45,277 nt of DNA from a bacterium (lineage in GTDB: Bacteria; Patescibacteriota; Minisyncoccia; UBA6257; JAGOQP01), in NCBI GenBank assembly GCA_021814695.1, contig JAKAHY010000001.1, positions 1 through 45,277 of the forward strand, read 5' to 3'. This document shows, in pieces, positions 14,192 to 22,016 of this stretch; position 1 is the stretch's first letter, and every line of letters starts with the position of its first letter. The position numbers and the translations under genes are program-made. A model generated the notes under the pieces. The model worked only from the letters and a program-made list of their open reading frames with translations. It was not told the DNA's origin and made no database searches.

Positions 14192-14872
14192 ATGGCACAA
14201 AAGATAAAACCGGTATCATTTCGAACAGGAATAATAAAAGACTGGGAATCAAGATGGCTCCCCAAGCATTTTAAATTCGGCAAACTTTTGCAGGAGGATT
14301 ATTTGATTCGCACTATAATAAAGGAAAAAATAGGACAAGCGGGAATCGATTCTATTATTATAGAAAAAGCCTCCAACGCTTATCGCATAACGGTTAGAGT
14401 ATCGAAACCGGGGCTTGTTATCGGACGTGGAGGTAAGGGAGTAGAAGAGCTTACAAAATTGATAGAATCTAAGCTCGCCGCTTCAAGACGGGACAGAAAA
14501 ATAAAAGAGAAGGTTGTCTTGGCGCTCAACGTAGAAGAAATAAAACGCTACGATGTTTCGGCGGCGGTTACCGCTCAGAATATCGCCTGGGATTTGGAAA
14601 AACGTATGCCATTCAGACGGACTATTAAGAGATATCTGGAGAGATTAATGCAGAATCGTGACGTAAAGGGAGCAAAATTAAGAGTTTCGGGACGTCTTGA
14701 CGGAGCCGAAATCGCCAGAACCGAAAAATTATCTACAGGAACTTTGCCGCTTCAAACGTTGCGGGCAAACATAGATTATGCCGAAGCGACCGCTTACACG
14801 ACTTACGGAACTATCGGAATAAAAGTCTGGATAAATAAAGGAGAAACATTTTCAAAAGAATTGATTAAATAA
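14192..14872 (+). CDS. rpsC: 30S ribosomal protein S3 (uS3)
   Basis: A protein of 226 residues. It starts MAQKIKPVSFRTGIIKDWES. The KH domain carries the GRGGKGVEEL loop around residue 78, and the C-terminal domain contains GRLDGAEIARTEKLSTGTLPLQTLRANIDY. S3 forms the mRNA entry channel. Two bases separate it from rplV. Confidence 0.97.
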   Translation: MAQKIKPVSFRTGIIKDWESRWLPKHFKFGKLLQEDYLIRTIIKEKIGQAGIDSIIIEKASNAYRITVRVSKPGLVIGRGGKGVEELTKLIESKLAASRRDRKIKEKVVLALNVEEIKRYDVSAAVTAQNIAWDLEKRMPFRRTIKRYLERLMQNRDVKGAKLRVSGRLDGAEIARTEKLSTGTLPLQTLRANIDYAEATAYTTYGTIGIKVWINKGETFSKELIK

Positions 14873-14880
14873 CCAAAAGT

Positions 14881-15291
14881 ATGTTGCAGCCCAAGAAAAT
14901 GAAACATCGCAAGTGGCAGAAAGGAAGGTCTCGCAAGAGGCTTGTTGAAACGCGCGGATTGGATCTCAATTTCGGGAGTTTCGGACTGCAGGCAACGAGT
15001 TCTTCGTATATTAATTCAAAGCAAATCGAGGCCGCCAGAAAAGCTATTTCTCATTTTACAAAGCGTGGAGGAAAAGTTTGGATAAGAATTTTTCCGGATA
15101 AACCAATTACCCAAAGACCGCCCGAATTGACCATGGGTGGAGGAAAAGGAGCGGTTGACCACTACGCTTTTCCGGTAAAACCGGGAAGAATACTTTTTGA
15201 AATAGACGGACTTCCCAAAAAAATAGCAGTAGAAGCGATGGAAAAGGCCGGCCATAAATTACCGGTTAGAACCAGAGTAGTCGAAAAATAA
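14881..15291 (+). CDS. rplP: 50S ribosomal protein L16 (uL16)
   Basis: A protein of 136 residues: MLQPKKMKHRKWQKGRSRKR, FGSFGLQATSSSYINSKQIEAARKAI and the RMGGGKGAVDHYAFPVKPGR-like stretch (here TMGGGKGAVDHYAFPVKPGR). L16 orders the A-site tRNA region of the 50S subunit. The standard order rpsC-rplP-rpmC-rpsQ is kept. Confidence 0.97.
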   Translation: MLQPKKMKHRKWQKGRSRKRLVETRGLDLNFGSFGLQATSSSYINSKQIEAARKAISHFTKRGGKVWIRIFPDKPITQRPPELTMGGGKGAVDHYAFPVKPGRILFEIDGLPKKIAVEAMEKAGHKLPVRTRVVEK

Positions 15292-15295
15292 ATTT

Positions 15296-15499
15296 ATGAA
15301 GAAAGACAAGGTCAAAGAATTAAGAGTTAAATCCGCTGATGAGCTTAAGCTGCTCTCGGAATCCATCAAAGAAAAGCTTGAGCATCTTAAATTCGATTTA
15401 AAATCCGGTAAGACTGCGGCCATCAAAGATATCAGAAGCCTTAAAAAAGAAATCGCCGTTATTTTAACGATAGTCAAAGAATATGAATCCAAAAAATAA
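15296..15499 (+). CDS. rpmC: 50S ribosomal protein L29 (uL29)
   Basis: A 67-residue two-helix protein: KVKELRVKSADELKLLSES, then LKFDLKSGKTAAIKDIRSLKKEIAVILTIVKE. It has the usual length and form. It lies beside L23 at the tunnel exit. Its 3' end overlaps the start of rpsQ by 17 bases in another frame, which points to tight coupling. Confidence 0.94.
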   Translation: MKKDKVKELRVKSADELKLLSESIKEKLEHLKFDLKSGKTAAIKDIRSLKKEIAVILTIVKEYESKK

Positions 15500-15797
15500 T
15501 ACAATCAAAAAAAGGCAGCTTACGGGAACTGTCGTTTCGGAAAAAATGAATAAGACCAGAGTGGTCTCGGTTGAGCGCCTTAGAAAACATGCCCGATACG
15601 ATAAGTTTTATAAAGTCACAACCAGATTTAAAGCGCATGACGAAAGCAATCAGTATAAAGTCGGAGATAAGGTTGTTATGGAAGAATCGCGGCCGATGTC
15701 CCGAGACAAGCGCTGGGCGATCGTTAAATTGGTAGAGCGCCCCAAAATTGATAAAGTCGAAGCGACTGCGGAAGAACAAGCCGAAGTAAAAGAATAA
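15483..15797 (+). CDS. rpsQ: 30S ribosomal protein S17 (uS17)
   Basis: A protein of 104 residues with KRQLTGTVVSEKMNKTRVVSVERL and the OB-fold end VVMEESRPMSRDKRWAIVKLVE; the last 20 residues are an acidic tail (VEATAEEQAEVKE) beyond the normal end. S17 is an early 16S rRNA binder. The start overlaps rpmC. Confidence 0.95.
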   Translation: MNPKNNTIKKRQLTGTVVSEKMNKTRVVSVERLRKHARYDKFYKVTTRFKAHDESNQYKVGDKVVMEESRPMSRDKRWAIVKLVERPKIDKVEATAEEQAEVKE

Positions 15798-15798
15798 T

Positions 15799-16167
15799 AT
15801 GATACAAGAAAGAAGCATTTTAAAAGTAGCCGATAATTCGGGCGCAAAGATTGTCCGCGTATTCCGCGTTCTTGGGGGAACCAAACGCCGTTATGCTCAG
15901 ATAGGGGACATAGTTGTTGCTTCTGTCCAGGTTGCCGAGCCGAGAAAAGCGATTCAAAAAAAAGATATAGTAAAAGCGGTTATTGTCAGACAGAGGAACG
16001 TATATCGGAGGAAGGACGGTTCATATGTCAGGTTTGATGAAAATTCAGCCGTTCTGGTTGATGCCAAAAACGAACCGCGTTCCACCCGTATATTCGGACC
16101 CATCCCCAGAGAAATGAAAGAAAGGGGATTTGAAAAAATAGCCACAATGGCCGAAGAAATTGTTTAA
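15799..16167 (+). CDS. rplN: 50S ribosomal protein L14 (uL14)
   Basis: A protein of 122 residues, exactly the usual length. MIQERSILKVADNSGAKIVRVFRVLGG at the start and RIFGPIPREMKERGFEKIATMAEEIV at the end are diagnostic. L14 forms intersubunit bridges and is the target of the silencing factor RsfS. One base after rpsQ. Confidence 0.97.
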   Translation: MIQERSILKVADNSGAKIVRVFRVLGGTKRRYAQIGDIVVASVQVAEPRKAIQKKDIVKAVIVRQRNVYRRKDGSYVRFDENSAVLVDAKNEPRSTRIFGPIPREMKERGFEKIATMAEEIV

Positions 16168-16168
16168 T

Positions 16169-16483
16169 ATGAATAATATTTCAATCAAAAAAAACGATAC
16201 AGTCAAAATAATTTCCGGGAAAGATAAGGGAAAAACCGGAAAAGTGCTTAAAGTAATTCCGCTATCCAAAAGAGCGGTAGTTGAGGGTATAAATTTGTAT
16301 AAAAAACACGTAAGGCCCAAAACCGAAAACGAAAAAGGACAAGTTATAACCGTCCCACGCTCTTTGCATATTTCAAACATTCAACTCGTTTGTCCTTCTT
16401 GCGGAAAACCGACTCGCATAGGCTATACGATTGAAAGTAAAATAAAGACGCGTATCTGTAAAAAGTGCAAGTCAAGAATATAA
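16169..16483 (+). CDS. rplX: 50S ribosomal protein L24 (uL24)
   Basis: 104 residues from the ATG at 16169 (MNNISIKKNDTVKIISGKDKGKTGKV). The ORF track starts three codons earlier at TTG inside rplN; the ATG fits the family better. The KOW motif is the GKDKGKTGKVLKV segment. Two Cys pairs (CPSCGK and CKKC) near the C-terminus look like a zinc ribbon, as in many L24 proteins. Confidence 0.95.
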   Translation: MNNISIKKNDTVKIISGKDKGKTGKVLKVIPLSKRAVVEGINLYKKHVRPKTENEKGQVITVPRSLHISNIQLVCPSCGKPTRIGYTIESKIKTRICKKCKSRI

Positions 16484-16487
16484 ATTT

Positions 16488-17060
16488 ATGAAACAGGGAT
16501 ATAAAGAACAATACGAAAATAAAGTCCTGCCCGAGATTCAGAAGGAGCTTAATATAAAAAATAAGCTTGCCGCTCCGCGTCTTGAAAAGGTGGTTGTTAA
16601 TATCGGACTGGGCCGTGCAAGCCAAGCGGCTAATTTCCGGGATAAAATTTTTCCAGAAATAGTCAAAGAAATGATGACCATAACCGGACAGAAGCCGTCT
16701 TCACGAGGAGCCAAACAATCAATCTCCGGATTCAAACTTCGCGAAGGAGAAATTATCGGTCTTAAGACTACTCTTCGCGGCGCCAGAATGTATGATTTTA
16801 TCAATAAGCTGGTCAAAATAGTTTATCCTCGTGTAAGAGATTTTCGAGGAATAGACTTGAAAAATGTCGATGAACGCGGTAATTTAAACCTTGGCTTTAA
16901 GGATCATTATGTTTTTGCCGAAACCAGCCAGGAAACATCGACTGTGGATTTTGGCCTGCAAGTAACGCTTGTATGCAATGCCAAAAAGAGAGAAGACGCG
17001 CTGGCATTGTACAGACACGTAGGATTTCTATTTAAAGCCCCTAAGGCATCTAAAAAATAA
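16488..17060 (+). CDS. rplE: 50S ribosomal protein L5 (uL5)
   Basis: A protein of 190 residues. LEKVVVNIGLGRASQ near residue 30, TGQKPSSRGAKQSISGFKLREGEIIG near 70, and FRGIDLKNVDERGNLNLGFKDHYVF near 125 are the L5 signatures. L5 binds 5S rRNA and contacts the P-site tRNA. Starts four bases after rplX. Confidence 0.97.
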   Translation: MKQGYKEQYENKVLPEIQKELNIKNKLAAPRLEKVVVNIGLGRASQAANFRDKIFPEIVKEMMTITGQKPSSRGAKQSISGFKLREGEIIGLKTTLRGARMYDFINKLVKIVYPRVRDFRGIDLKNVDERGNLNLGFKDHYVFAETSQETSTVDFGLQVTLVCNAKKREDALALYRHVGFLFKAPKASKK

Positions 17061-17069
17061 GAATAAAAT

Positions 17070-17255
17070 ATGGCCAAGCAATCAGTTATAGCTAGATCAA
17101 AAAAGACCCCTAAATTTTCCACTCGAGCGGTAAGGCGATGTTTTCGTTGTGGAAGAAAGCACGGATTTATGAGGGACTTTGAATTGTGCCGTATTTGTTT
17201 CAGAGAAATGGCTTCCAAAGGACAGATTCCGGGAGTAAAAAAATCATCTTGGTAA
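17070..17255 (+). CDS. rpsN: 30S ribosomal protein S14, zinc type (uS14)
   Basis: 61 residues. The zinc ligands are CFRC and CRIC, 12 residues apart, followed by the [18 protein letters not shown] end, which is the short zinc-containing S14 (C+ type). S14 completes the 30S head. Nine bases after rplE. Confidence 0.97.
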   Translation: MAKQSVIARSKKTPKFSTRAVRRCFRCGRKHGFMRDFELCRICFREMASKGQIPGVKKSSW

Positions 17256-17257
17256 AT

Positions 17258-17638
17258 ATGTATACAAATCTTCTTACCCAAATTAAAAATGCGCAAGCAG
17301 TGAAAAAAGAGCGAGTCAAAACGCCTTATTCCGCAATGGATGAAAAAGTTCTTGAAATTTTAGCATCTTCGCATTTTATTTCCGGATTCGAAAAGAAAGG
17401 AAGAAATCCGAAAAAATATCTTGAATCAACACTTTTATATAAAAACGGATCACCGGCCATAACGGAAGTTAAATTTGTCAGCTCTCCCTCAAGACACATA
17501 TACAAAAAATATTCGCAGTTGCGGACGGTAAAACAAGGGTATGGAATCTCCGTAATTTCGACTTCAAAAGGATTGATGACGGATGCTGATGCCCGCAAAG
17601 GTAAAGTCGGTGGGGAAGTATTATTTAATATTTGGTAA
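17258..17638 (+). CDS. rpsH: 30S ribosomal protein S8 (uS8)
   Basis: 126 residues from the ATG at 17258 (MYTNLLTQIKNAQAVKKERV). The ORF track starts 24 codons earlier inside rpsN; S8 proteins begin at this Met. The C-terminal signature GYGISVISTSKGLMTDADARKGKVGGEVLF is present. S8 is a primary 16S rRNA binder and in E. coli represses the spc operon. Two bases after rpsN. Confidence 0.95.
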   Translation: MYTNLLTQIKNAQAVKKERVKTPYSAMDEKVLEILASSHFISGFEKKGRNPKKYLESTLLYKNGSPAITEVKFVSSPSRHIYKKYSQLRTVKQGYGISVISTSKGLMTDADARKGKVGGEVLFNIW

Positions 17639-17645
17639 ATAAAAT

Positions 17646-18194
17646 ATGTCTAGACTTGGAAAACAACCTATCACACTTCCTTCCGGAGTAACTCTTCAGA
17701 TATCGGGAAACTTGATAACTGTCACCGGACCAAAAGGAAAAATCGACGTCCCTAAACTGGACGGAGTTTCGGTTATGATCACGGACAATATTGTTAGTCT
17801 TACTCCCGAAAACAACATCAAACAGACTCAAATGAACTGGGGCACTCTTTGGTCGCACTTAACCAATGCCGTTACCGGAGTGACCGAAGGTTTTACAAAA
17901 ACATTGGAAATTGAAGGAGTCGGTTTTAAGGTGTCGCTTGAAGGAAAAGAATTGGTATTGAAAGTCGGTTTCTCGCATTTGGTAAGATTTGCTATTCCTG
18001 ATGGAATTAACATAACCGTAGAAAAGAATAAAATTGTAGTTAGCGGAATAGAAAAACAGAAAGTAGGACATGTCGCGGCCAGTATCAGAAAGATTAAAGA
18101 ACCGGAACCTTATCTTGGTAAGGGAATCCATTATGAAAACGAAGTAATCCGCAGAAAGGCAGGTAAGAAGGCCGGCGCAACAGCCACAAAATAA
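17646..18194 (+). CDS. rplF: 50S ribosomal protein L6 (uL6)
   Basis: A protein of 182 residues: MSRLGKQPITLPSGVTLQIS at the start, GVTEGFTKTLEIEGVGFKV in the middle, and the second repeat ending RKIKEPEPYLGKGIHYENEVIRRKAGKK. L6 lies by the GTPase centre. Seven bases after rpsH. Confidence 0.97.
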   Translation: MSRLGKQPITLPSGVTLQISGNLITVTGPKGKIDVPKLDGVSVMITDNIVSLTPENNIKQTQMNWGTLWSHLTNAVTGVTEGFTKTLEIEGVGFKVSLEGKELVLKVGFSHLVRFAIPDGINITVEKNKIVVSGIEKQKVGHVAASIRKIKEPEPYLGKGIHYENEVIRRKAGKKAGATATK

Positions 18195-18196
18195 TT

Positions 18197-18556
18197 ATGA
18201 ACAGCAGAAAGAAATTACATCAAATTCACGCCAAACGCGCACGTCGGGTAAGATCGACTATTTTGGGTACGGCCCAAAGGCCGCGCTTGTCTGTGTTTAA
18301 AAGCAATAAGTTCATTTACGTTCAGTTAATCGACGATTCAATCCAAAAAACCATTGCCAGCGCATCTACTCGGATGAAAGAAGATAAGACGAAATCAAAC
18401 AATTCCGAAAAAGTTGTAAAATTGGGAGCGGCGATAGCCAAAAAGGCTGCCGAAAAGAAGATTGTTAAAGCGATATTTGACAGAGGCCGTTACAAATATC
18501 ACGGAATTATAAAATCTCTGGTTCAGGAAGTAAGGAAAAATGGATTAAGTATATAA
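18197..18556 (+). CDS. rplR: 50S ribosomal protein L18 (uL18)
   Basis: A protein of 119 residues: RARRVRSTILGTAQRPRLSVFKSNKFIYVQLIDD near the start and FDRGRYKYHGIIKSLVQEVRKNGLSI at the end. It delivers 5S rRNA to the 50S subunit together with L5. Two bases after rplF. Confidence 0.97.
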   Translation: MNSRKKLHQIHAKRARRVRSTILGTAQRPRLSVFKSNKFIYVQLIDDSIQKTIASASTRMKEDKTKSNNSEKVVKLGAAIAKKAAEKKIVKAIFDRGRYKYHGIIKSLVQEVRKNGLSI

Positions 18557-18560
18557 AATT

Positions 18561-19040
18561 ATGGCATTTCAAAGACAAGGACATAGAGACGGTAAATTTA
18601 TCCCCAAGAAAAGCGAATATAAGGAAAAGACGCTTGATTTAAGGCGTGTTACTCGTGTTGTGGCGGGTGGTAAGCGTTTTTCATTCCGCTGCACTCTCGT
18701 TATGGGAGATGAGCGTGGAACCGTAGCTGTGGGAATCGCCAAAGGCGTGGATGTCGCTCAGGCTATAGACAAAGCAAGAAACGACGCCAAGAAAAATATT
18801 TTGAAAGTGCCTTTAAAGGGAACCACTTTGGCTCATGAGGTTACCGCAAAGTTCAGTGCTGCTCGGGTAATCATAAAACCGGCTCAAAAGGGCTCAGGAC
18901 TTAAAGCCGGTGGCGCCGTTCGAACGGTTCTGCTGATGGCCGGAATCAAGGACGCTTCGGCAAAATGTCTCGGAAGAACGAAAAATAAATTAACCAACGC
19001 ATTGGCTACAATTGAGGCCTTAAAAAAAATAAAAGCTTAG
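18561..19040 (+). CDS. rpsE: 30S ribosomal protein S5 (uS5)
   Basis: A protein of 159 residues. The double-stranded-RNA-binding-like part has RRVTRVVAGGKRFSFRCTLVMGD, and the second domain has LKAGGAVRTVLLMAGIKDASAKCLG. S5 is needed for decoding accuracy. It is followed directly by rplO: the rpmD (L30) gene that usually stands between them is missing. Confidence 0.97.
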   Translation: MAFQRQGHRDGKFIPKKSEYKEKTLDLRRVTRVVAGGKRFSFRCTLVMGDERGTVAVGIAKGVDVAQAIDKARNDAKKNILKVPLKGTTLAHEVTAKFSAARVIIKPAQKGSGLKAGGAVRTVLLMAGIKDASAKCLGRTKNKLTNALATIEALKKIKA

Positions 19041-19044
19041 TATT

Positions 19045-19467
19045 ATGCAAATTCACGACTTAAAACCCAATACCTCAAGAAAGGGAATCAAAAGAATCGG
19101 ACGAGGAGGAAAACGCGGAACCTATTCGGGAAAAGGACAAAAGGGACAGAAATCCAGAGCCGGACACAAAATCAGGCCGGCATTGCGCGACACCATAATC
19201 CGGACTCCAAAACTTAAGGGATATCACAACAAGCCCAAAAGCGAAAAGACGCTGGTTTTGAATTTGAATGATTTGAACAAGATTACCGAACAAAAAATAG
19301 ACAGAGCCGCTCTGGAAAACAGAAAACTTATAAGAAAATCGGTGAAATACGTTAAAATTGTCGGTGATGGAGAAATTAAGGGAGTAAAGAATTTAGTCGG
19401 CATTGACGTGTCGGCATCGGCAAAAAAGAAAATCGAAGCCGCAGGAGGTTCCGTGACTTCAAAATAG
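19045..19467 (+). CDS. rplO: 50S ribosomal protein L15 (uL15)
   Basis: A protein of 140 residues. MQIHDLKPNTSRKGIKRIGRGGKRGTYSGKGQKGQKSR at the start is diagnostic, and the C-terminal half is the alpha/beta domain ending AKKKIEAAGGSVTSK. It is a late 50S assembly protein. Four bases separate it from rpsE and four from secY. Confidence 0.97.
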   Translation: MQIHDLKPNTSRKGIKRIGRGGKRGTYSGKGQKGQKSRAGHKIRPALRDTIIRTPKLKGYHNKPKSEKTLVLNLNDLNKITEQKIDRAALENRKLIRKSVKYVKIVGDGEIKGVKNLVGIDVSASAKKKIEAAGGSVTSK

Positions 19468-19471
19468 GCGT

Positions 19472-20743
19472 ATGTCTAAAATACTTCAACTTTTCAAAAT
19501 TAAGGATTTACGTTCAAGAATATTGATCGTTTCTCTTTGGTTGGTGGTTTTTAGAATACTTGCCGCCATTCCTATTCCGGATGTGGATATTTCACGTCTT
19601 AAAAATTTCTTTGCAGGAAACCAGCTTTTTGGTTTTTTGAATATATTTTCGGGAGGAGGACTGTCCAATCTTTCCATAGCGATGCTTGCGGTCGGTCCTT
19701 ACATTACTGCGACTATTATCATGCAGCTTTTGACTATGATATTTCCCAGACTTAAGGAGATATATTATGAAGAAGGAGCTGTGGGAAGGGCAAAGTTCAA
19801 CCGGATTTCAAAATATCTTACGGTGCCTTTGGCTTTCACTTCCGGTTACGGTTTTTTGAATCTTTTGATGTCTCAGGGCGTTATCAGAAATTTGGGAGCC
19901 GCTCAGCTTATACAAGAATCTCTCATAATAACCGCCGGCTCGATGGTTCTTACGTGGATAGGGGATTTGATAAGCGAACAGAATATCGGAAACGGAATTT
20001 CTCTTTTGATTTTTGCCGGTATAGTCAGCCGATTGCCGGTTGAGATACAGCAGGCAGTCGTTTCCTTTGATGTTGCAGCTCTTACCAGTTATGTGATTTT
20101 CGGACTATTGGCGGTAGTTGTTATCGCGGGCGTTGTTTATATCAATGAAGGAGAGCGTAAAGTCGGAATAACTTATGCAAAAAGGGTCCGGGGCAATAAA
20201 ATGTACGGCGGAGTTACCAGTTATCTTCCTCTGAAGGTTAACCAGGCGGGAGTTATTCCTATTATTTTCGCAATCTCGGTGCTTTTGTTTCCTCAGTTTT
20301 TTGCCCAGGCATCGGCTATTTTCTCCAAAAGCTTTTCTTTGAAAGCAACCGCGTTAGTTTCCAATCTGTTCAATAACCAGTATATTTATGCCGGATTTTA
20401 TTTTGTGTTGGTTGTTTTGTTTACTTATTTTTACACCGCAATTACTTTTGATCCGAAAGAAATTTCAAAAAATCTTCAGCGATCGGGGGGATTTATTTTG
20501 GGGATCAGGCCGGGAGAAAATACATCAACTTATCTTGCTAAAATAATCACCAGAATCACTTTGTGGGGAGCCATCTTTCTTGGTTTGGTCGCAATATTGC
20601 CTAACATAACCAGAATAGTTACCGGCATTACCATATTCTCTTTGGGAGGTACGGCGTTGCTCATCGTTGTTTCGGTTGCGCTTGAAGTTTTGAGACAAAT
20701 AAATTCTCAGTTGATAATGAGGGAGTATGAGGGATTCGAGTAG
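19472..20743 (+). CDS. secY: Protein translocase subunit SecY
   Basis: A protein of 423 residues with about ten membrane helices. FRILAAIPIPDVDISRLKNFF (helix 1 and plug region), GPYITATIIMQLLTMIFPRLKEI, INEGERKVGITYAKRVRG (cytosolic loop 4-5) and FDPKEISKNLQRSGGFILGIRPGENTSTYL (loop 8-9, ribosome/SecA contact) are all present. It is the channel of the Sec system. Last gene of the ribosomal operon; adk, normally next, is displaced by about 1.3 kb. Confidence 0.97.
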   Translation: MSKILQLFKIKDLRSRILIVSLWLVVFRILAAIPIPDVDISRLKNFFAGNQLFGFLNIFSGGGLSNLSIAMLAVGPYITATIIMQLLTMIFPRLKEIYYEEGAVGRAKFNRISKYLTVPLAFTSGYGFLNLLMSQGVIRNLGAAQLIQESLIITAGSMVLTWIGDLISEQNIGNGISLLIFAGIVSRLPVEIQQAVVSFDVAALTSYVIFGLLAVVVIAGVVYINEGERKVGITYAKRVRGNKMYGGVTSYLPLKVNQAGVIPIIFAISVLLFPQFFAQASAIFSKSFSLKATALVSNLFNNQYIYAGFYFVLVVLFTYFYTAITFDPKEISKNLQRSGGFILGIRPGENTSTYLAKIITRITLWGAIFLGLVAILPNITRIVTGITIFSLGGTALLIVVSVALEVLRQINSQLIMREYEGFE

Positions 20744-21016
20744 GCATTCGCAAATATCTTTGCGCGCTCAGCCGAGTCCTCGCTTCGCTGCGGAGGCTTC
20801 GCTTGCAAAATATTTGCTCACTAAGAGTTGGGGACGGAAAATTGGCTAATCGCCAATTTTTTAACACTCAACCTCGTCCTCGCTTCGCTGCGGGGGTTTC
20901 GTGTCCAAGATATTCACTCACTAAGGGGTGGAGAGAACGAGTTTCGCGCTAAAAGATATTTACTTGTGGAGTTGAGGGTACAGAAAATTGGTTAAGGGCC
21001 AATTTTCTATAATTTA
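20744..21016 (+). repeat. Degenerate repeats after secY
   Basis: A stretch of 273 bases without a gene. GTCCTCGCTTCGCTGCGG occurs at 20776 and again exactly 100 bases later at 20876, each followed by a degenerate ATATTyrCTCACTAAG segment and then an AAAATTGG...CCAATTTT hairpin. Further degraded pieces (AAATATCTTTGCGCGCTCAG at about 20752, AAAGATATTTACTTGTGGAG at about 20953) flank them. Confidence 0.8.
20838..20862 (+). terminator. Intrinsic terminator of the rplC-secY operon
   Basis: AAAATTGGC / GCCAATTTT, a 9-bp stem with a five-base loop, and a T-run that extends past the stem. A weaker version is repeated at 20984-21006. Confidence 0.75.
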
Positions 21017-21039
21017 AATAACCGCTCTAAGCGGTTATT
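21017..21039. terminator. Bidirectional-type terminator hairpin
   Basis: AATAACCGCT-CTA-AGCGGTTATT, a perfect 10-bp stem, followed by GTTTTATT on the plus strand. It lies seven bases beyond the stop of the minus-strand 21046 gene, so it probably serves that gene as well as the secY side. Confidence 0.75.
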
Positions 21040-21045
21040 GTTTTA

Positions 21046-21318
21046 TTATTGAGGGAGCTTGAAAAAACAAGTAGATGTGTCTGTGCTAATTCCAAATTCT
21101 ATATTAGCCACGATTTTACCTTCATCTAGTAGTCTATTAATTGCCTCAAGTAATTCTATTGGCAGAAAACTTATGCATGACTGCTCTAGTCTTAAGGAAA
21201 TATCTTTAAATCTCGGATGTTTATCGGTTGCTAGTTTGTCTTGTTCTTCTAAGATACTAATTATCATCTCGTCAAATTCCGAAGCCGATATTCCTTGTGG
21301 TCTGGTTTTGACAGCCAT
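21046..21318 (-). CDS. Small protein of unknown function (minus strand)
   Basis: 90 residues from the Met at 21318 (MAVKTRPQGISASEFDEMII). The ORF track extends 18 codons upstream, but GGAGA lies just before this ATG and the promoter overlaps the extension. It is a soluble protein, largely helical (LEQSCISFLPIELLEAINRLLDEGK). No family recognised. It is convergent with secY and has its own promoter, Shine-Dalgarno sequence and terminator. Confidence 0.7.
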   Translation of the reverse strand: MAVKTRPQGISASEFDEMIISILEEQDKLATDKHPRFKDISLRLEQSCISFLPIELLEAINRLLDEGKIVANIEFGISTDTSTCFFKLPQ

Positions 21319-21344
21319 ATTTTCTCCGGTGAGTTCTGTAATTA

Positions 21345-21372
21345 AACATACGCTTCCGTCGGATGATGTCAA
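21345..21372 (-). promoter_or_regulatory. Promoter of the 21318 minus-strand gene
   Basis: Read on the minus strand: TTGACA, 16 bases, TATGTT. The -35 is consensus and the -10 is moderate. Confidence 0.55.
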
Positions 21373-21463
21373 TTACTAATGTTTTTGCATTTATATCCAC
21401 CCCTGAATATTTCAGGGAAATTAAGAAGTATGGATTGGCCACAAACTTAGTCCTGTTATTATA

Positions 21464-21492
21464 TTGACGAGAATTAAATAGAATGATATAAA
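21464..21492 (+). promoter_or_regulatory. Promoter of the 21541 gene
   Basis: TTGACG, 17 bases, TATAAA, then ATCA and TCAG. It belongs to the TCAG set. Confidence 0.85.
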
Positions 21493-21540
21493 ATCATCAG
21501 TATCAAACATAGTTGAAAACCAGAAAGGGGGCCCAAAAGC

Positions 21541-21933
21541 ATGAGTGAGCGTCAAAAAGCATTACTTTGGAGAATTCCGCTTGCAGCAGCTGTTGTATTT
21601 GGTTTGACTTTCTATTTTGTTCCAGGTATGGATAACAGGTTTTTTACTGTTGCGAGCATGGCTTTGTTTGCTTTTAATATGATTGTTGTGGATATTGTTA
21701 CCGAAAAAGATAGATGCTATTATGATAAACGATTTGGGGCCGGAAGTTTCTGCGCTATAATTCCTGTTGTGTTTGTTGTCAGTTTTGCTTTGGGGGCTGT
21801 AGTTGCTTTGTTTGCGGTATTGCCGTTAACCCATAGTCTGCTTTGGATGCTTGTCTTTGGTTCGGTAACTCCTTATGCGGTACTGGTATTGTTTGCGCTT
21901 TTCTACCTCACTTTTGCTTTTGATAAAAGGTAG
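21541..21933 (+). CDS. Four-helix membrane protein of unknown function
   Basis: A protein of 130 residues with four membrane helices: about residues 11-28, 34-52, 68-93 and 99-125. A charged loop (TEKDRCYYDKRFGAG) lies between helices 2 and 3. AAAGGGGG upstream is the Shine-Dalgarno sequence. No family recognised. It is a self-contained unit inserted between secY and adk; the local small membrane genes share this plan but not sequence. Confidence 0.8.
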   Translation: MSERQKALLWRIPLAAAVVFGLTFYFVPGMDNRFFTVASMALFAFNMIVVDIVTEKDRCYYDKRFGAGSFCAIIPVVFVVSFALGAVVALFAVLPLTHSLLWMLVFGSVTPYAVLVLFALFYLTFAFDKR

Positions 21934-21954
21934 CGGTTGCTCTTTGTTGTGTTC

Positions 21955-21980
21955 ATCTCCGGTTTTGCCGGAGATTTTTT
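21955..21980 (+). terminator. Intrinsic terminator of the 21541 gene
   Basis: ATCTCCGG-TTTTG-CCGGAGAT, an 8-bp stem, then a T-run. Confidence 0.9.
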
Positions 21981-22016
21981 GTGGAATATTTTTATCACTT
22001 GGAGTAGAATATTTTT

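Noticed and set aside
20776-20893. Insertion sequence after secY
   Set aside because: There is no transposase reading frame or terminal inverted repeat pair; only degenerate short repeats and terminators.
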